DNA from: DASRAA01 sp963814165
Lineage (GTDB): Bacteria; Acidobacteriota; Terriglobia; Terriglobales; Acidobacteriaceae
NCBI GenBank assembly: GCA_963814165.1
Contig: CAWFBW010000012.1
Coordinates: 214,884 to 278,883, forward strand
Length of the DNA: 64,000 bases
Direction of reading: 5' to 3'
Position 1 is the stretch's first letter. Every line of letters starts with the position of its first letter. The position numbers and the translations under genes were made by a program. This document shows positions 52,367 to 61,600 of the stretch, in pieces. The notes under the pieces were generated by a model that was not told the origin of the DNA, ran no database searches, and saw nothing but the letters and a program-made list of their open reading frames with translations.

Positions 52367-53311
52367 ATGAAAATCTTTGTCACATTCCTCCTTGGGTTGT
52401 CGACTTGCATTCTAGTTGCCCAGGCCCCGGCGCCGGCCCCCGCTCCGCAGGCCGCCGTTTCGCCAGAACTCAAGCAGGCCCAGGACCTGAACCGAGAAGG
52501 CAAGCAGGCAGAAGCCCTAGCCATACTCACGAAGATCCTCACCAGCGAGCCCAACAGCTACGAGGCCAACATCAGCGCGGGCGTCGTCCTCGACCTGATG
52601 GGTGACTACGACAAGGCCCGCACCTATCTCAAACATGCTATCGAGGTAGCGGCCTCCGATCGCCGCGTGCAATCGTTGCGCACCATGGCTGTCTCGTACG
52701 CTTTCCAGTGCGACATGCCGAAGGTATTGGACTTTGAAAAACTGGCCGCAGAGACGGAACTAAATGCCCAAAAGTTCACCGACGCTGCCGGTATCTACAA
52801 CGAGCTGGCGCGAATTTACCTCGAGTGCGCGGACACTGCGAGTGCGAACAAGTGGTACCAGACCGGCTACCAGACAGCCGTACAGACTCTGAACTTACCC
52901 GAAGCCGACCGCGACCTGTGGAGCTTCCGATTGGAAAGCGCCAAGGCGCGCATTGCGGCGCAAGAAGGCAACGCCGCCGCGGCCAACGCCGACCTCGCCG
53001 CCGCCAAGGCGTTGCTCGACCGAGGCAAGGTACCAACCGAACAGAAGATCTTCTACCCCTACCTCACCGGGTACCTCGCGTTTTACGCCGGAAATTACAA
53101 GTCAGCGATCGACGAGTTGCAGAAGGCCAACCAGAAAGATCCCTTCATCCTTGCGTTGCTGGCGCAGGCATACGAGAAGAACGGCAACAAAGACGAAGCC
53201 ACAAAGCTCTACCACCAGATCTTGACTATCAACGCGCACAATCCGACCAACGCCTTCGCGCGCCCGCTGGCGAAGAAGAAGTTGGGGATGAGCAGCTCGC
53301 GGGGTTCTTAA
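52367..53311 (+). CDS. Exported TPR protein
   Basis: A 314-residue protein with a signal peptide (MKIFVTFLLGLSTCILVAQ), a Pro/Ala linker and several tetratricopeptide repeats (AEALAILTKILTSEPNSYEA, KARTYLKHAIEVAASDRRV, AIDELQKANQKDPFILALLA). Probably a scaffold or chaperone of the cell envelope; partner unknown. It starts 107 bases from the divergent small membrane gene. Confidence 0.82.
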   Translation: MKIFVTFLLGLSTCILVAQAPAPAPAPQAAVSPELKQAQDLNREGKQAEALAILTKILTSEPNSYEANISAGVVLDLMGDYDKARTYLKHAIEVAASDRRVQSLRTMAVSYAFQCDMPKVLDFEKLAAETELNAQKFTDAAGIYNELARIYLECADTASANKWYQTGYQTAVQTLNLPEADRDLWSFRLESAKARIAAQEGNAAAANADLAAAKALLDRGKVPTEQKIFYPYLTGYLAFYAGNYKSAIDELQKANQKDPFILALLAQAYEKNGNKDEATKLYHQILTINAHNPTNAFARPLAKKKLGMSSSRGS

Positions 53312-53332
53312 ATGTAATTCCCCAGTTCGCAC

Positions 53333-54877
53333 CTAGCGCTGTGGCAACTTCTGCAGTTCGGCGGCGTAGAGTTCTGATTTTCCGTGATTCTTGCTGAGGT
53401 CCGCCGCCGCTTTCGCTCCCGTTAGCCCATTTCGCCTTCCAGGTGACTGCTGGAGCGCCTTCTCGAATTCTCTCAAAGCTTCCTGCGGATGCTTGCGCTC
53501 GAGCAGCAAATCGCCGAACTGCTCCCTGGCAGGCAGAATTGGCCCCGGAGTGAGCGGCAACTTCTCAATCGAATCTTCCGTTTCTGCTGCTGTGCGCATT
53601 GACTTGACGGCCGCGGTTCCATCGCCCTTCGCCAGCGCGATCCAGGCATTCCCTTCGGAGATTTGTATCGCGACCTCATCGGCCCAGTAATTGCGTCCCT
53701 TAGCGCGCAAGCCCTGTTCAATGGTGCGAAGCTTCTCCACTTCGGCGCTCGCTTTTTCTATTCGGCCAAGGCGCGCCGAGCCAACCGCCCGTGCCCAAAC
53801 CGCGACTGCCATTACCTCTGGCGGAGCACCTGGGGCTGGCGCCAATCCGGCGGCCGTTTGCCAGTCCCGTCTTTCTACAGCAAACCTCACGGGCATCGCC
53901 GTCGCCGCATACGCCACCTTGAATTGCTCCCCCTGCAGGTTATGCATGCGCCCCAGGTCGGCGACTACCGCCGCAGCATCCTCATTACGTCCCAATTGCA
54001 GGTACGCATAGGTCAGGTAATCCATGGTATGCAGCTCTTCGCCTATGTCGCCATGCTCGCGGGCGGCGGCTCGCGCAGACTGGTTTGACGCCACGCTGTC
54101 ATTCCACATTCCCAGCCGCGTAAAGATGTGAGACGGCATGTGCAACGCATGCGGGGCCGAAGGAGCAATCGCCGAGTAGTCACGAGCAGCTTTGACTCCC
54201 AGGTGCGCCATCTCCGCGTTGTCGTAAGCGTGAATCAAGTAGTGCGGAATTCCCGGATGCTGCGGATTGGCGCCGTACAACGGCTCCAGTATCGCGACTG
54301 CCTTTTTCTGGTTTGCATGCGTCCTGTCGGTGGGCGGTGCTGTGGAGAGTAAGGACAAGGCGTAGAACACTTGGGCCTCAGTATCACTGGGATTAGCCTT
54401 GGCGACTTCGCCCATACTTCTTTCATAGATCAGCATCCGCTCGCGGAGTGGCTCTTTGTCGGCATTGGAGTAAACCTCATTTAGCGCCGCGATGAATTCC
54501 TTCTCGCGTGCTGTCTGCGGTTGAGCCCTCGTTACCATCGATAGTTCAGCAAAACCATTTTCGTAGCTCCCAGAGTTCACCGGAGGCTCCCAGAGTTGGT
54601 GGTAATAGCTCATGGCAACGCCCCAGTGCGCCATAGCGCATGCTGGATCAATCGCCAGCACGCGGCGAAAGCTCTGCTCGGACTCCGAATAGGCAAAGGA
54701 ATGCAGTAGCGCAACGGCACGGTTGAACTCAGTTTGTGCGGCTGCGCTGCAGGAGACAGTGAAGTTCACCGACCCTAACTTCTCGGGCGCTGGATGGTCA
54801 TGTTGCGCAACCATCCCTAGCGCTGTCGTCGCGATGACCGCTATCGTGAAAAGCGTCCGCACCGGTAGTGGGTACAT
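53333..54877 (-). CDS. Exported TPR protein (large)
   Basis: About 514 residues. A signal peptide (MYPLPVRTLFTIAVIATTAL) is followed by TPR repeats (FNRAVALLHSFAYSESEQSF, RRVLAIDPACAMAHWGVAMS) and a long helical array of the kind seen in acidobacterial hypotheticals. GGGAG precedes ATG 54877; a longer in-frame reading has no ribosome site. It is convergent with the other TPR gene. No enzymatic motif. Confidence 0.82.
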   Translation of the reverse strand: MYPLPVRTLFTIAVIATTALGMVAQHDHPAPEKLGSVNFTVSCSAAAQTEFNRAVALLHSFAYSESEQSFRRVLAIDPACAMAHWGVAMSYYHQLWEPPVNSGSYENGFAELSMVTRAQPQTAREKEFIAALNEVYSNADKEPLRERMLIYERSMGEVAKANPSDTEAQVFYALSLLSTAPPTDRTHANQKKAVAILEPLYGANPQHPGIPHYLIHAYDNAEMAHLGVKAARDYSAIAPSAPHALHMPSHIFTRLGMWNDSVASNQSARAAAREHGDIGEELHTMDYLTYAYLQLGRNEDAAAVVADLGRMHNLQGEQFKVAYAATAMPVRFAVERRDWQTAAGLAPAPGAPPEVMAVAVWARAVGSARLGRIEKASAEVEKLRTIEQGLRAKGRNYWADEVAIQISEGNAWIALAKGDGTAAVKSMRTAAETEDSIEKLPLTPGPILPAREQFGDLLLERKHPQEALREFEKALQQSPGRRNGLTGAKAAADLSKNHGKSELYAAELQKLPQR

Positions 54878-54959
54878 ACATCTCCCGTCGGATTCGATGG
54901 ACCAGCGGAAGCGGCGATTTATCATACACTCGGACTCGTTCCCCGATGTGGCCCGAACG

Positions 54960-54989
54960 AAAAACGGGGCACGGCTTGCGCCGTGCCCC
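54960..54989 (-). terminator. Terminator hairpin of the Cys-rich protein gene
   Basis: GGGGCACGGC (54966-54975) pairs with GCCGTGCCCC (54980-54989). On the minus strand it is followed by five T (complement of A 54960-54964). Confidence 0.75.
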
Positions 54990-55015
54990 CACGCTTCCCT
55001 TCGCAATCGGTAGTA

Positions 55016-55481
55016 TTAGGCGGCCTTCTTCTCTCCTCCACAGCACGATGCTCCCGCCTTGCAGCAGGTTTGCTCCTTCTGAGCAGCACGACTTTACTGC
55101 CGACGACTTGTCGCCCTTCTTCATCATCGGGCACTTGTCACCGCAGCAGCCCGCTTTGCCGTCCTTCGACATCATGGGGCATTTCCCATCCGCGCAGCAC
55201 GCCATCTTGCCATCTTTCATGGCCTTCATGTCGCACTTGCCGTCTTTGCAGCAGCCGCCATCCTTGCCGCAGCACGACGCGCCCTTGGCCATCTTGCCGT
55301 CTTTCATCATCGGACACTTGTCGCCCGACTTCATGTTGGCCATGTTGTGCGCGCAGCACGGGCACGCGCTCGCCTTGTCGCCTGCCGCCGGAGCCGCCGG
55401 TGCGGCCTGCGATGCCGTCTGCGCCACCATTGCGAGCGCAAACACCAGGGTGATTCCGAATACTATCCATTTCGTTTTCAT
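55016..55481 (-). CDS. Exported Cys/Met/Lys-rich metal-binding protein, frameshifted near 3' end
   Basis: A signal peptide (MKTKWIVFGITLVFALAMVA) is followed by CPCCAHNMANMKSGDKCPMM, and then a repeating pattern of CPMMKDGKM, CCGKDGGCC, KCDMKAMKDG and CCADGKCPMM. Many Cys and Met are spaced for soft-metal binding (copper, silver or similar). Around 55078-55082 the frame slips; the next frame continues as KEQTCCKAGASCCGGEKKAA to a stop at 55016. The other frame runs on into unrelated sequence, so the slip is probably real or an error. It is followed by a terminator. Confidence 0.72.
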
Positions 55482-55579
55482 GATTTCCTCGTTGATCTCA
55501 GTTGCGCGGACGATCCAGTCCGCTGGTCGTGGCCTGCGACGGCATAATTCGCCATCGCACAGACGCAGCAATCCGCGCT

Positions 55580-55984
55580 CTAGATCCTGAAGTCGGTTTT
55601 TAGTTCAAGGACAGGTCTTGCGAAACTCGGCGCATAGGCAGGGAGGCGGACTCCACGCGATTGCACTATCGGCGCGAGTACACTGCCCGGCGACCCAGCA
55701 ACGGCGTCCAATGGCTGAGACTTTATGCGCTTCGAGCCAACTTCCACCGCCAACGGCCGTTCGGGAGCGTTACTCACCGAGCAGCACGGCGGACGCTCGG
55801 GCGCCATGGCCGGCGACAGCATTTCTTGGCCCGGGCAGCAAGGCATGTCGCCCATGGCCTGCATCCGGTGCGCGCTCATCGAGCACTGCATCGCCTGGTC
55901 GCCGTCAACCAGCGCCAGCCCTGCCTCGGCCCACAGGGCGATCGCTAGCGTCAGCAGGCTGATCAGCAGCTTCCGGAATGTCAT
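55580..55984 (-). CDS. Secreted hypothetical protein with Cys pairs
   Basis: About 134 residues with a signal peptide (MTFRKLLISLLTLAIALWAEA), Met and Cys pairs (QAMGDMPCCPGQEM, PPCCSVSN) and a Pro-rich tail. It lies immediately upstream of the Cys-rich metal-binding gene on the same strand and could be part of the same metal-handling unit. No known family. Confidence 0.6.
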   Translation of the reverse strand: MTFRKLLISLLTLAIALWAEAGLALVDGDQAMQCSMSAHRMQAMGDMPCCPGQEMLSPAMAPERPPCCSVSNAPERPLAVEVGSKRIKSQPLDAVAGSPGSVLAPIVQSRGVRLPAYAPSFARPVLELKTDFRI

Positions 55985-56207
55985 GCACGAAGTCATTGCA
56001 GAAAGCCTATTGTGCGGCGTACCGAGTCAATCAGTCTGTGACACGCGTCACGCACACTCTACCTCTGATCGTTCTATGGTTCGACGGTTACACGGCCAAA
56101 ATGTACCTTCGTGTCACCATCGGTCGCCGCCTTTCGGAACTGGCAACCGGCCACCGACCACTTAAGCTTCTCCTGCATTACACTGTAACTCCAAGGAACC
56201 AATGCCC

Positions 56208-56918
56208 ATGAAATGCGTTTTGCTCGCCACCGCCCTTTTGTGCTCGACCTTCGGTTTCGCTCAGGCTCCTCAATCCGAATTGCCCATCCCGCCCACGGGA
56301 ATCACTGGCCGCATCACAGCCACCTCGGTCTGGCAGATGCCTGCGACCTTTCTGCCCGCGGCTCACAAGGCTTGCGATAAATCTCTCAACCCGCCGAGTT
56401 TCATCCAGTGCTTCATCGTCCAGATGTCGAAGGCAGGCGCGCCTCCCTCGGCTGTCGCCTTTACCCAGAGCCTGCTCCAGCAGAGCGGCGGGGATTTCGG
56501 CATCATGAGCGGATTCAACGCCGTCGGTCCGGTTGACGTCGCCTTCGTGACCTATCCTCTGCGCGCCAACACCAATAATGGCCTGCTGTTCGTCAACGGC
56601 ACGCCGAAGATCGTCAACGCCGAAAACCTGAAACTGCTCGACCAGGCGGGCATGCAGCAAAGCCCGCAGTTCCAGAACACCAAAAACGCAGTTCCCCAAG
56701 GTCAGCGTCTGGCCGGGCGACCGCGATGGAACCACCTGGCCCAACTCCTCCAAGAATCCCGACGGCAGCCTGTCGTTCACGCTGGGCTACCCGCTGCTCA
56801 ACGGATGCCACGCCTGTGCTCACGCTGGCTTCGCCGAGTTCAACTGGAACTTCGGCGCCCACCGGCAAATTCCTCGGGCACGTCTTTCTTGGGCATGACC
56901 CCGCCGCCGGTGCAGTAG
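56208..56918 (+). pseudogene. Secreted hypothetical protein, several frameshifts
   Basis: The N-terminal half reads normally: a signal peptide (MKCVLLATALLCSTFGFAQA), GKITGRITATS-like strands and SFIQCFIVQMSKAGAPPSAV. From about 56690 the frame changes. The continuing frame contains KVSVWPGDRDGTTWPNSS and LGYPLLNGCHACAHAGFAEF, then shifts back near 56855 and 56878 to end as TSFLGMTPPPVQ at 56918. CHAC is a conserved-looking pair. Function is not known. Confidence 0.55.
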
Positions 56919-56982
56919 GGCGGGCTGGCACAGAGCATCGTTTCGGTAACCGGGGATATCCCGGTCTGTGCTACGCCCAGGG

Positions 56983-57320
56983 GTACCCCCTCCCCCCTGT
57001 ATTTTGCAAAATCTTCATTCTTAAGGACTTGCGCGGTCGAATTCCGGTAAAATCTTGAGCGCGTGGGACTTACAGGCAAATTCTTCTTAACAAAGGACTT
57101 ATGCGGGACTTTGCGAGGGCGGAAAGAGGCGGGAGCGGGAGGAACAGCAGAAGACGGCAAACGCACAGGACCCATCATGGGTCGAAGCTCCTGGTGAGGG
57201 AGGGTAGGTGTCGGGCCGGCTCTTCATGGAGAGACAGCTCTCCCGTGCCTCACGGGCGAGAGTTTAGGAAGATGGGGAGCGGTTGGCTAGGACGTGGGTC
57301 ACATGGCAGCGTGATAAGGG
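56983..57320 (-). repeat. Dispersed element, copy B (about 340 bp)
   Basis: Same block order as copy A at 39205-39545 but on the minus strand. The 28-base identical block is at 57062-57089, CAGGACCC at 57166-57173, GACAGCTCTCCC at 57233-57244, GAGTTTAGG at 57260-57268, GCTAGGACG at 57286-57294 and GTGATAAGGG at 57311-57320. It sits just after a damaged gene. The following 282 bases to the cupin gene hold nothing I recognise. Confidence 0.7.
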
Positions 57321-57602
57321 AGCCGCGGAAGCTGTTCGCTTTTCGTTCTTCGCCAGAAGGAACTCAACCGCCGAGCCAGAAATCAGGGCGGATGGGGCGG
57401 ACCCGGGATCCAAGATCAAACCCAGGCGGGGCACATCTCCGAGATGCCGACAGTGTTATGAAATCAAGTGACTTCGCAGAAGCCGACTTCTGGCCCGCGT
57501 TGTTGACTGAACCCAACCGACACCTGCGGTCACGATCAAGGTCTTCCCAGGGGTGACTCTCCGACGCGGCAGATAGCGGTGGCGGTCAGCCTCGGAAATC
57601 CT

Positions 57603-58064
57603 CTATTTCACGCTGTTATAGTCTTTATCACTCACAGGCTCCAGCCAAATTGTTTTTCCCTTTTGAGTCGGAGTAACCGCCATGTAGGCAAAGCTGCTCC
57701 TCGGTGCTGCGCCGTGCCAATGCTCCACACCCGGGGGGCATTTGATCACGTCTCCCTTGTGAACGATCTGTGTCGGCTTTCCCTTTTCCTGGTAATACCC
57801 AGTGCCTTCGGTGATGAGAAGAACCTGACCACCTGGATGAACATGCCAATCCAGCTTTGCACCGGCATCGTAGGTTGCGAGAGCAATGCTGGGATCGAAG
57901 GTGCTGTCTCCCACGCTTAGCTCGTTGAGCCAAATATTGCCGGTGTGATTCTTGGCGGCGGACAGTTCACCTTTCGGGAAAATTGAATCCGCTGTCTGTG
58001 CTTGAGCCTGGACAAATCATAGAGCGCTCACCACGAAAGCGATGATTAAAAGTTTTGTTCTCAT
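57603..58064 (-). pseudogene. Exported cupin-domain protein with in-frame TGA in the signal peptide
   Basis: The cupin part is complete: DWHVHPGGQVLLITEGTGYY, KGDVIKCPPGVEHWHGAAPR and the metal-ligand His cluster. The frame continues upstream through KNHTGNIWLNELSVGDSTF to a signal peptide, MRTKLLIIAFVVSAL, then TGA at 58019-58017, then FVQAQAQTADS. Start ATG 58064 has an AAGGAG site. No SECIS-like hairpin follows this TGA, so it is treated as a nonsense mutation or a sequencing error, not selenocysteine. Confidence 0.65.
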
Positions 58065-58131
58065 GTGGTTATCTTCTCCTTTGCTTTCTTCGTTGGTCTC
58101 CCAATTCGTAAGTGGACAAGCGGGAGCGGTC

Positions 58132-59811
58132 TCAGAAATCGGCGCGCTTTCCTGCTTCGGTGGCTGACTGCGTGACATCCAGTCGCGCTTTCCAGGGATC
58201 CGGAATCGCACCGGCCGAGCCATCGGGATGAAAATCGAAGATCAAATCTTTACTCGGATCGTAACGCGGCCAAACCGGCAGGCCCGCGCCATTTGGATTG
58301 CCGGTCTTGGCGAAGTTGACCCAGTAGCTTTGCACCATCCGAGAGACCGCCTGGTCCTGGGCTGTCGGCGGTGGTGGCGGCGGCCCGAAGCCAGCGGTCC
58401 CCAAGGTGCCGAATACGAAGCCGATTTCGCCGCCGTGCGGTGTCCCGTCCCGAAACATATCCCTCATCGCAGTCTGAACGTAGGAGAAGCGATAGAGATA
58501 CACCGGCGAACCGTTTGCCGCGAAGGCCTGGCCGCGAAGCGAGCCGGTTCGGCCTGGCCGAAGTCGTCGTTTGCCCTCGGCTACGAGCGTGGCCAAATCC
58601 GTCGATCCGTCGGGATCGTAAGCCGCCTTCGCCTGGGCGCTCCACTGGCCGAACCGAGCGAATAGCTGCTGTTTGGTAGTAGCTTTCACCCGGTCACCTG
58701 CAGTATCGGCGCTGTTGCTTCCGAGCATCAGCGGAATATGCGGCTCGCGGCCGGCCTTGTAGGCGGTCTCCGCCGTCTCTGTGATCAGCTTGCCGTCAAG
58801 GATCGGCGTCGTCTCGTAAGACGGAACCGTGTTCCCCGGTTGGGCCGGCGCGCCACGAACGACCTCTTCCGCACTGAGGGCGCGCAATTTGGCCAGCGCG
58901 GCCTTGTCCGTCCCTTCGATCCCCATCGAATGTGCGAAGTTGATTCCGATCGTCTGCGCCGATACCGGATAGTTCGGATCGACACCGTCCTTGCTCATCG
59001 GCCGCGCGGTGAGTACGCTGTCACGCGAACCGCCGGACTCGACAATCGCTTTCTGGAACAGACCGCGCGCCATTGGTGAGGCCATGAGGCTGTGCACCGA
59101 GACACCGCCCGCCGAAAATCCAAAGATGGTGACGTTGTTCGGATCGCCTCCGAACGCGGCAATGTTCTGCTGTACCCACTTGAGGGCTGCATCTGGTCCA
59201 TATAGGCATAGTTGCCCTTTGGGCTCGTCAGGATGTTCCTGGCTAAGTGCTGGGAAGGCAAAGAATCCGAAACGCCCCACGCGGTAATTGGCAGCTACCA
59301 GGATGACGCCTTGTTTCGCGAGCTGAGTTCCCGAGGTGATAGGCATGGCACTCGAACCGAACATGAACCCGCCCCCGTAGATCCAGAACATCACGGGCAG
59401 CTTCGCGCCCGGGACGACAGGCGAGGGCCGCCACAAGGTCAAGAAACAGGCAATCTTCCGATGAGTTCGGCGACATCGACACCGCCCTGGCACCCGGCGT
59501 GAATCCCACCTGCGCACAATCCGCGCCGAACTTACTCGCATCGCGCACCCCCTGCCACGGAGGCAAAGGTTGGGGCGGGCGCCAGCGGTTCTCGCCAACG
59601 GGCGCAGCAGCGAACGGAATTCCCTTGAAGCTTGTTACGTCTCCTTCCGTTACGCCGCGCACGATTCCGGTGGAAATTCGAACCGTTGGCGCCGCGGCCG
59701 AGGCCGCAGCGCTGGTGTTACCGCCGGTGGCCGTCTGTGCAAACATCCACTGCGACTCATTAGGAGACACCAGCCGACTAACGGCAATTTGGATTTCATA
59801 TTCATCGGCAT
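58132..59811 (-). pseudogene. Carboxylesterase type B (alpha/beta hydrolase), multiple frameshifts
   Basis: A secreted serine esterase. Clean segments include GTVTFKGIPFAAAPV-like (VTSFKGIPFAAAPVGENRWR) and SEDCLFL. These are followed in other frames by LWRPSPVVPGAKLPVMFWIY, GGGFMFGSSAMP and the nucleophile GFSAGGVSVHSLMASP, then the C-terminal TGNPNGAGLPVWPRYDPSKD. Indels occur near 59745 (signal), 59440, 59225 and 59185. The last two compensate, giving GNYAYMDQM in the middle frame. The start region at 59811-59799 has several ATG codons. The gene may be functional if these are errors. Confidence 0.7.
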
Positions 59812-59849
59812 CACCTTTCTCTTCTCTCTCGCCAACACCGGCGCAGAAT

Positions 59850-60516
59850 TTATTGCAGCATTCCTATTTTCCTTAGCCAGCTCTCAACTTCTTTCTGTGC
59901 TTCTTCCGCCCTCGCTCCTTTGATAGAGAGATACTGTCCATCTCTTTCCGATCCGCCCCTCGTAGTGAAGCCTTGCAGCACTGTGCTTTGCGGACATAAC
60001 TCTTTTAACGGTCTGAAAACTGCTTCCCACGCCGTATCCGCCATTCGTGTTGAATGGGATAACTGTCTTTCCCTTCAGGCTGTACTGATGAAGGAAACTC
60101 TTCACGGGCGGCGGTAGCTGCATTCCCCAGGTTGGAAAGCCCAGAAACACAAAATCGTACTGTTCAATGCGGTCGATCTTCGTCTTCAAAGGCGGCAAAT
60201 AGCCGGTTTCATTCTCGCGGACAACTTGTTGAACAGTCGCGTTGTAGTCAGCGGGATACGGCGTTTCCAATTCGAGTGCTACCATTCTGCCGCCGACTTT
60301 CTGGTGAATGATTTCTGCAATCGCCTTTGTGTTGTTGGTTCGAGACAGGTACACGATCAGTATCTTCAGCGGGCGATCACTTGAGGGCGATTGCTGCGCC
60401 TCGGAACAACCAGAAAGAAGGCCAATTGTTGTCAGGATAATCAGCGACTGAACAGCCATACGCTTTATCGTCCTGAAAACCTCGACCTTGCTGCGACTTT
60501 TCAACATTAGTTGCAT
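59850..60516 (-). pseudogene. Exported flavodoxin (lipoprotein), one homopolymer frameshift
   Basis: A lipoprotein signal, MAVQSLIILTTIGLLSGCSE, is followed by the flavodoxin fold: ILIVYLSRTNNTKAIAEIIH for FMN phosphate binding, FVFLGFPTWGMQLPPPVKSF and FNTNGGYGVGSSF. An extra A in an AAAA run near 60007-60010 shifts the frame. The family end KELCPQSTVLQGFTTRGGSE and WLRKIGMLQ reads in the next frame to 59850. Start may be 60516 or the Met at 60459. It may be a working gene with a sequence error. Confidence 0.72.
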
Positions 60517-60523
60517 ACCATCT

Positions 60524-60830
60524 CTATTTCTTGGGCGCTGCTTCGAGCCCCGAGAAAGCAAGCACTTGCTCCGGAAGCCGGGCCCCGCGGATCTCGATTG
60601 CCGAAACTGCCGCATTTAGTTCGACAAGTTCGGTCGATGGGAATCGAACTTCAACCGCACCGGTGTTCTCCAGCATGTGCGCCATCTGAGTCGTTCCTGG
60701 AACAGGTACGATCCACGGTTTCTGGGCCATCAGCCATGACAGTGCGATTTGCGGGAACAGCTTGTTCCCGCACGGCCCATCTCTTCACAAACTCCACGAG
60801 CGCCAAATTTCGTCGCAGATTCTCTCTCGA
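60524..60830 (-). pseudogene. Aldo/keto reductase C-terminal fragment
   Basis: Only the last hundred residues remain. ENLRRNLALVEFVKRW is followed by a one-base gap near 60757, then SWLMAQKPWIVPVPGTTQMAH and LPEQVLAFSGLEAAPKK to a stop at 60524. The same end (MAQKPWIVPIPGTTEMAHMI ... LALSGVEAAPKR) is found in the fuller gene at 61601-62805. A SnoaL-like gene ends immediately upstream, so it may be what remains after an insertion. Confidence 0.65.
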
Positions 60831-60839
60831 GGTTTGTGG

Positions 60840-61346
60840 CTAATTCTTATTGCTATTCACTTTGACCGGCCTAAGCAGATGCGAGAACGTGAGTTGGGCC
60901 AGCTTCCACTTGCCGTTTTCCTTGACATAAACCTCAGTCACCATAAAAGGATTGGTGACTTCGTGCTCACCGACTACTGCCTGCAAATCAATGTCCTCTA
61001 GCAGGATGGCTGTGTTACCAAATATGCGAGCGTCAACTGCGTAAACTATAGCTTTTTTGTACCAGATGCCGCCGCTTTTAATGGTAGCTAGTTCTTGGGT
61101 TTTTCCCCAGGTCCCTCCCATGTGAGTGAACATGGCTTTGTCATCAAATAGTGTCTCTAAGGAATCGACCTTCTTATCTGCCATCCAATCCCATTTCATG
61201 TTTGAGAGGTTGATGACTTCTTGTTGCTCGGGTGTATGACTTGCGGCAGTTTTAATCGTTTCCGTTGGTGGCGGTGGCGATTGCTGTGCGTAGGACGATT
61301 GCGCAATCAGTGTTGATAGAAACAGACCTAACATTAAGGTTTTCAT
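60840..61346 (-). CDS. Exported SnoaL/NTF2-like protein (DUF4440 type)
   Basis: A 168-residue protein with a signal peptide (MKTLMLGLFLSTLIAQSSYAQ), followed by an NTF2-like domain (VINLSNMKWDWMADKKVDSL, LFDDKAMFTHMGGTWGKTQE, GKWKLAQLTFSHLLRP). Such proteins bind small organic molecules or act as isomerases; the substrate is unknown. It lies between two aldo/keto reductase genes. The gap 61347-61600 upstream holds no gene I can support. Confidence 0.8.
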   Translation of the reverse strand: MKTLMLGLFLSTLIAQSSYAQQSPPPPTETIKTAASHTPEQQEVINLSNMKWDWMADKKVDSLETLFDDKAMFTHMGGTWGKTQELATIKSGGIWYKKAIVYAVDARIFGNTAILLEDIDLQAVVGEHEVTNPFMVTEVYVKENGKWKLAQLTFSHLLRPVKVNSNKN

Positions 61347-61600
61347 GGCTCTCCCTCGATATGTGTGGTTGACCCGTGGAGGAACTTGAAGTAGCGTGGC
61401 TGATCGTTCACGCTACGCGGACACAAAATGAATTCTGCACTCAGGATTTGGGGCTGATCTCGCCTTTATCCCGTTTTTGCCCAAGCCCCGATGGCCCGAG
61501 GCAGAAAACAAATCACTGCGGCGACCATCGCGAACAAGCATTGTTCGTCCCATCATCCTGAAACCCTCCTTTCCGGTATCCGTAGTGCGTCGTTCACTTT

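Noticed and set aside
58017..58019. TGA in the cupin signal peptide as a second selenocysteine codon
   Set aside because: No hairpin with a GG(U) loop follows and signal-peptide cores do not carry Sec.
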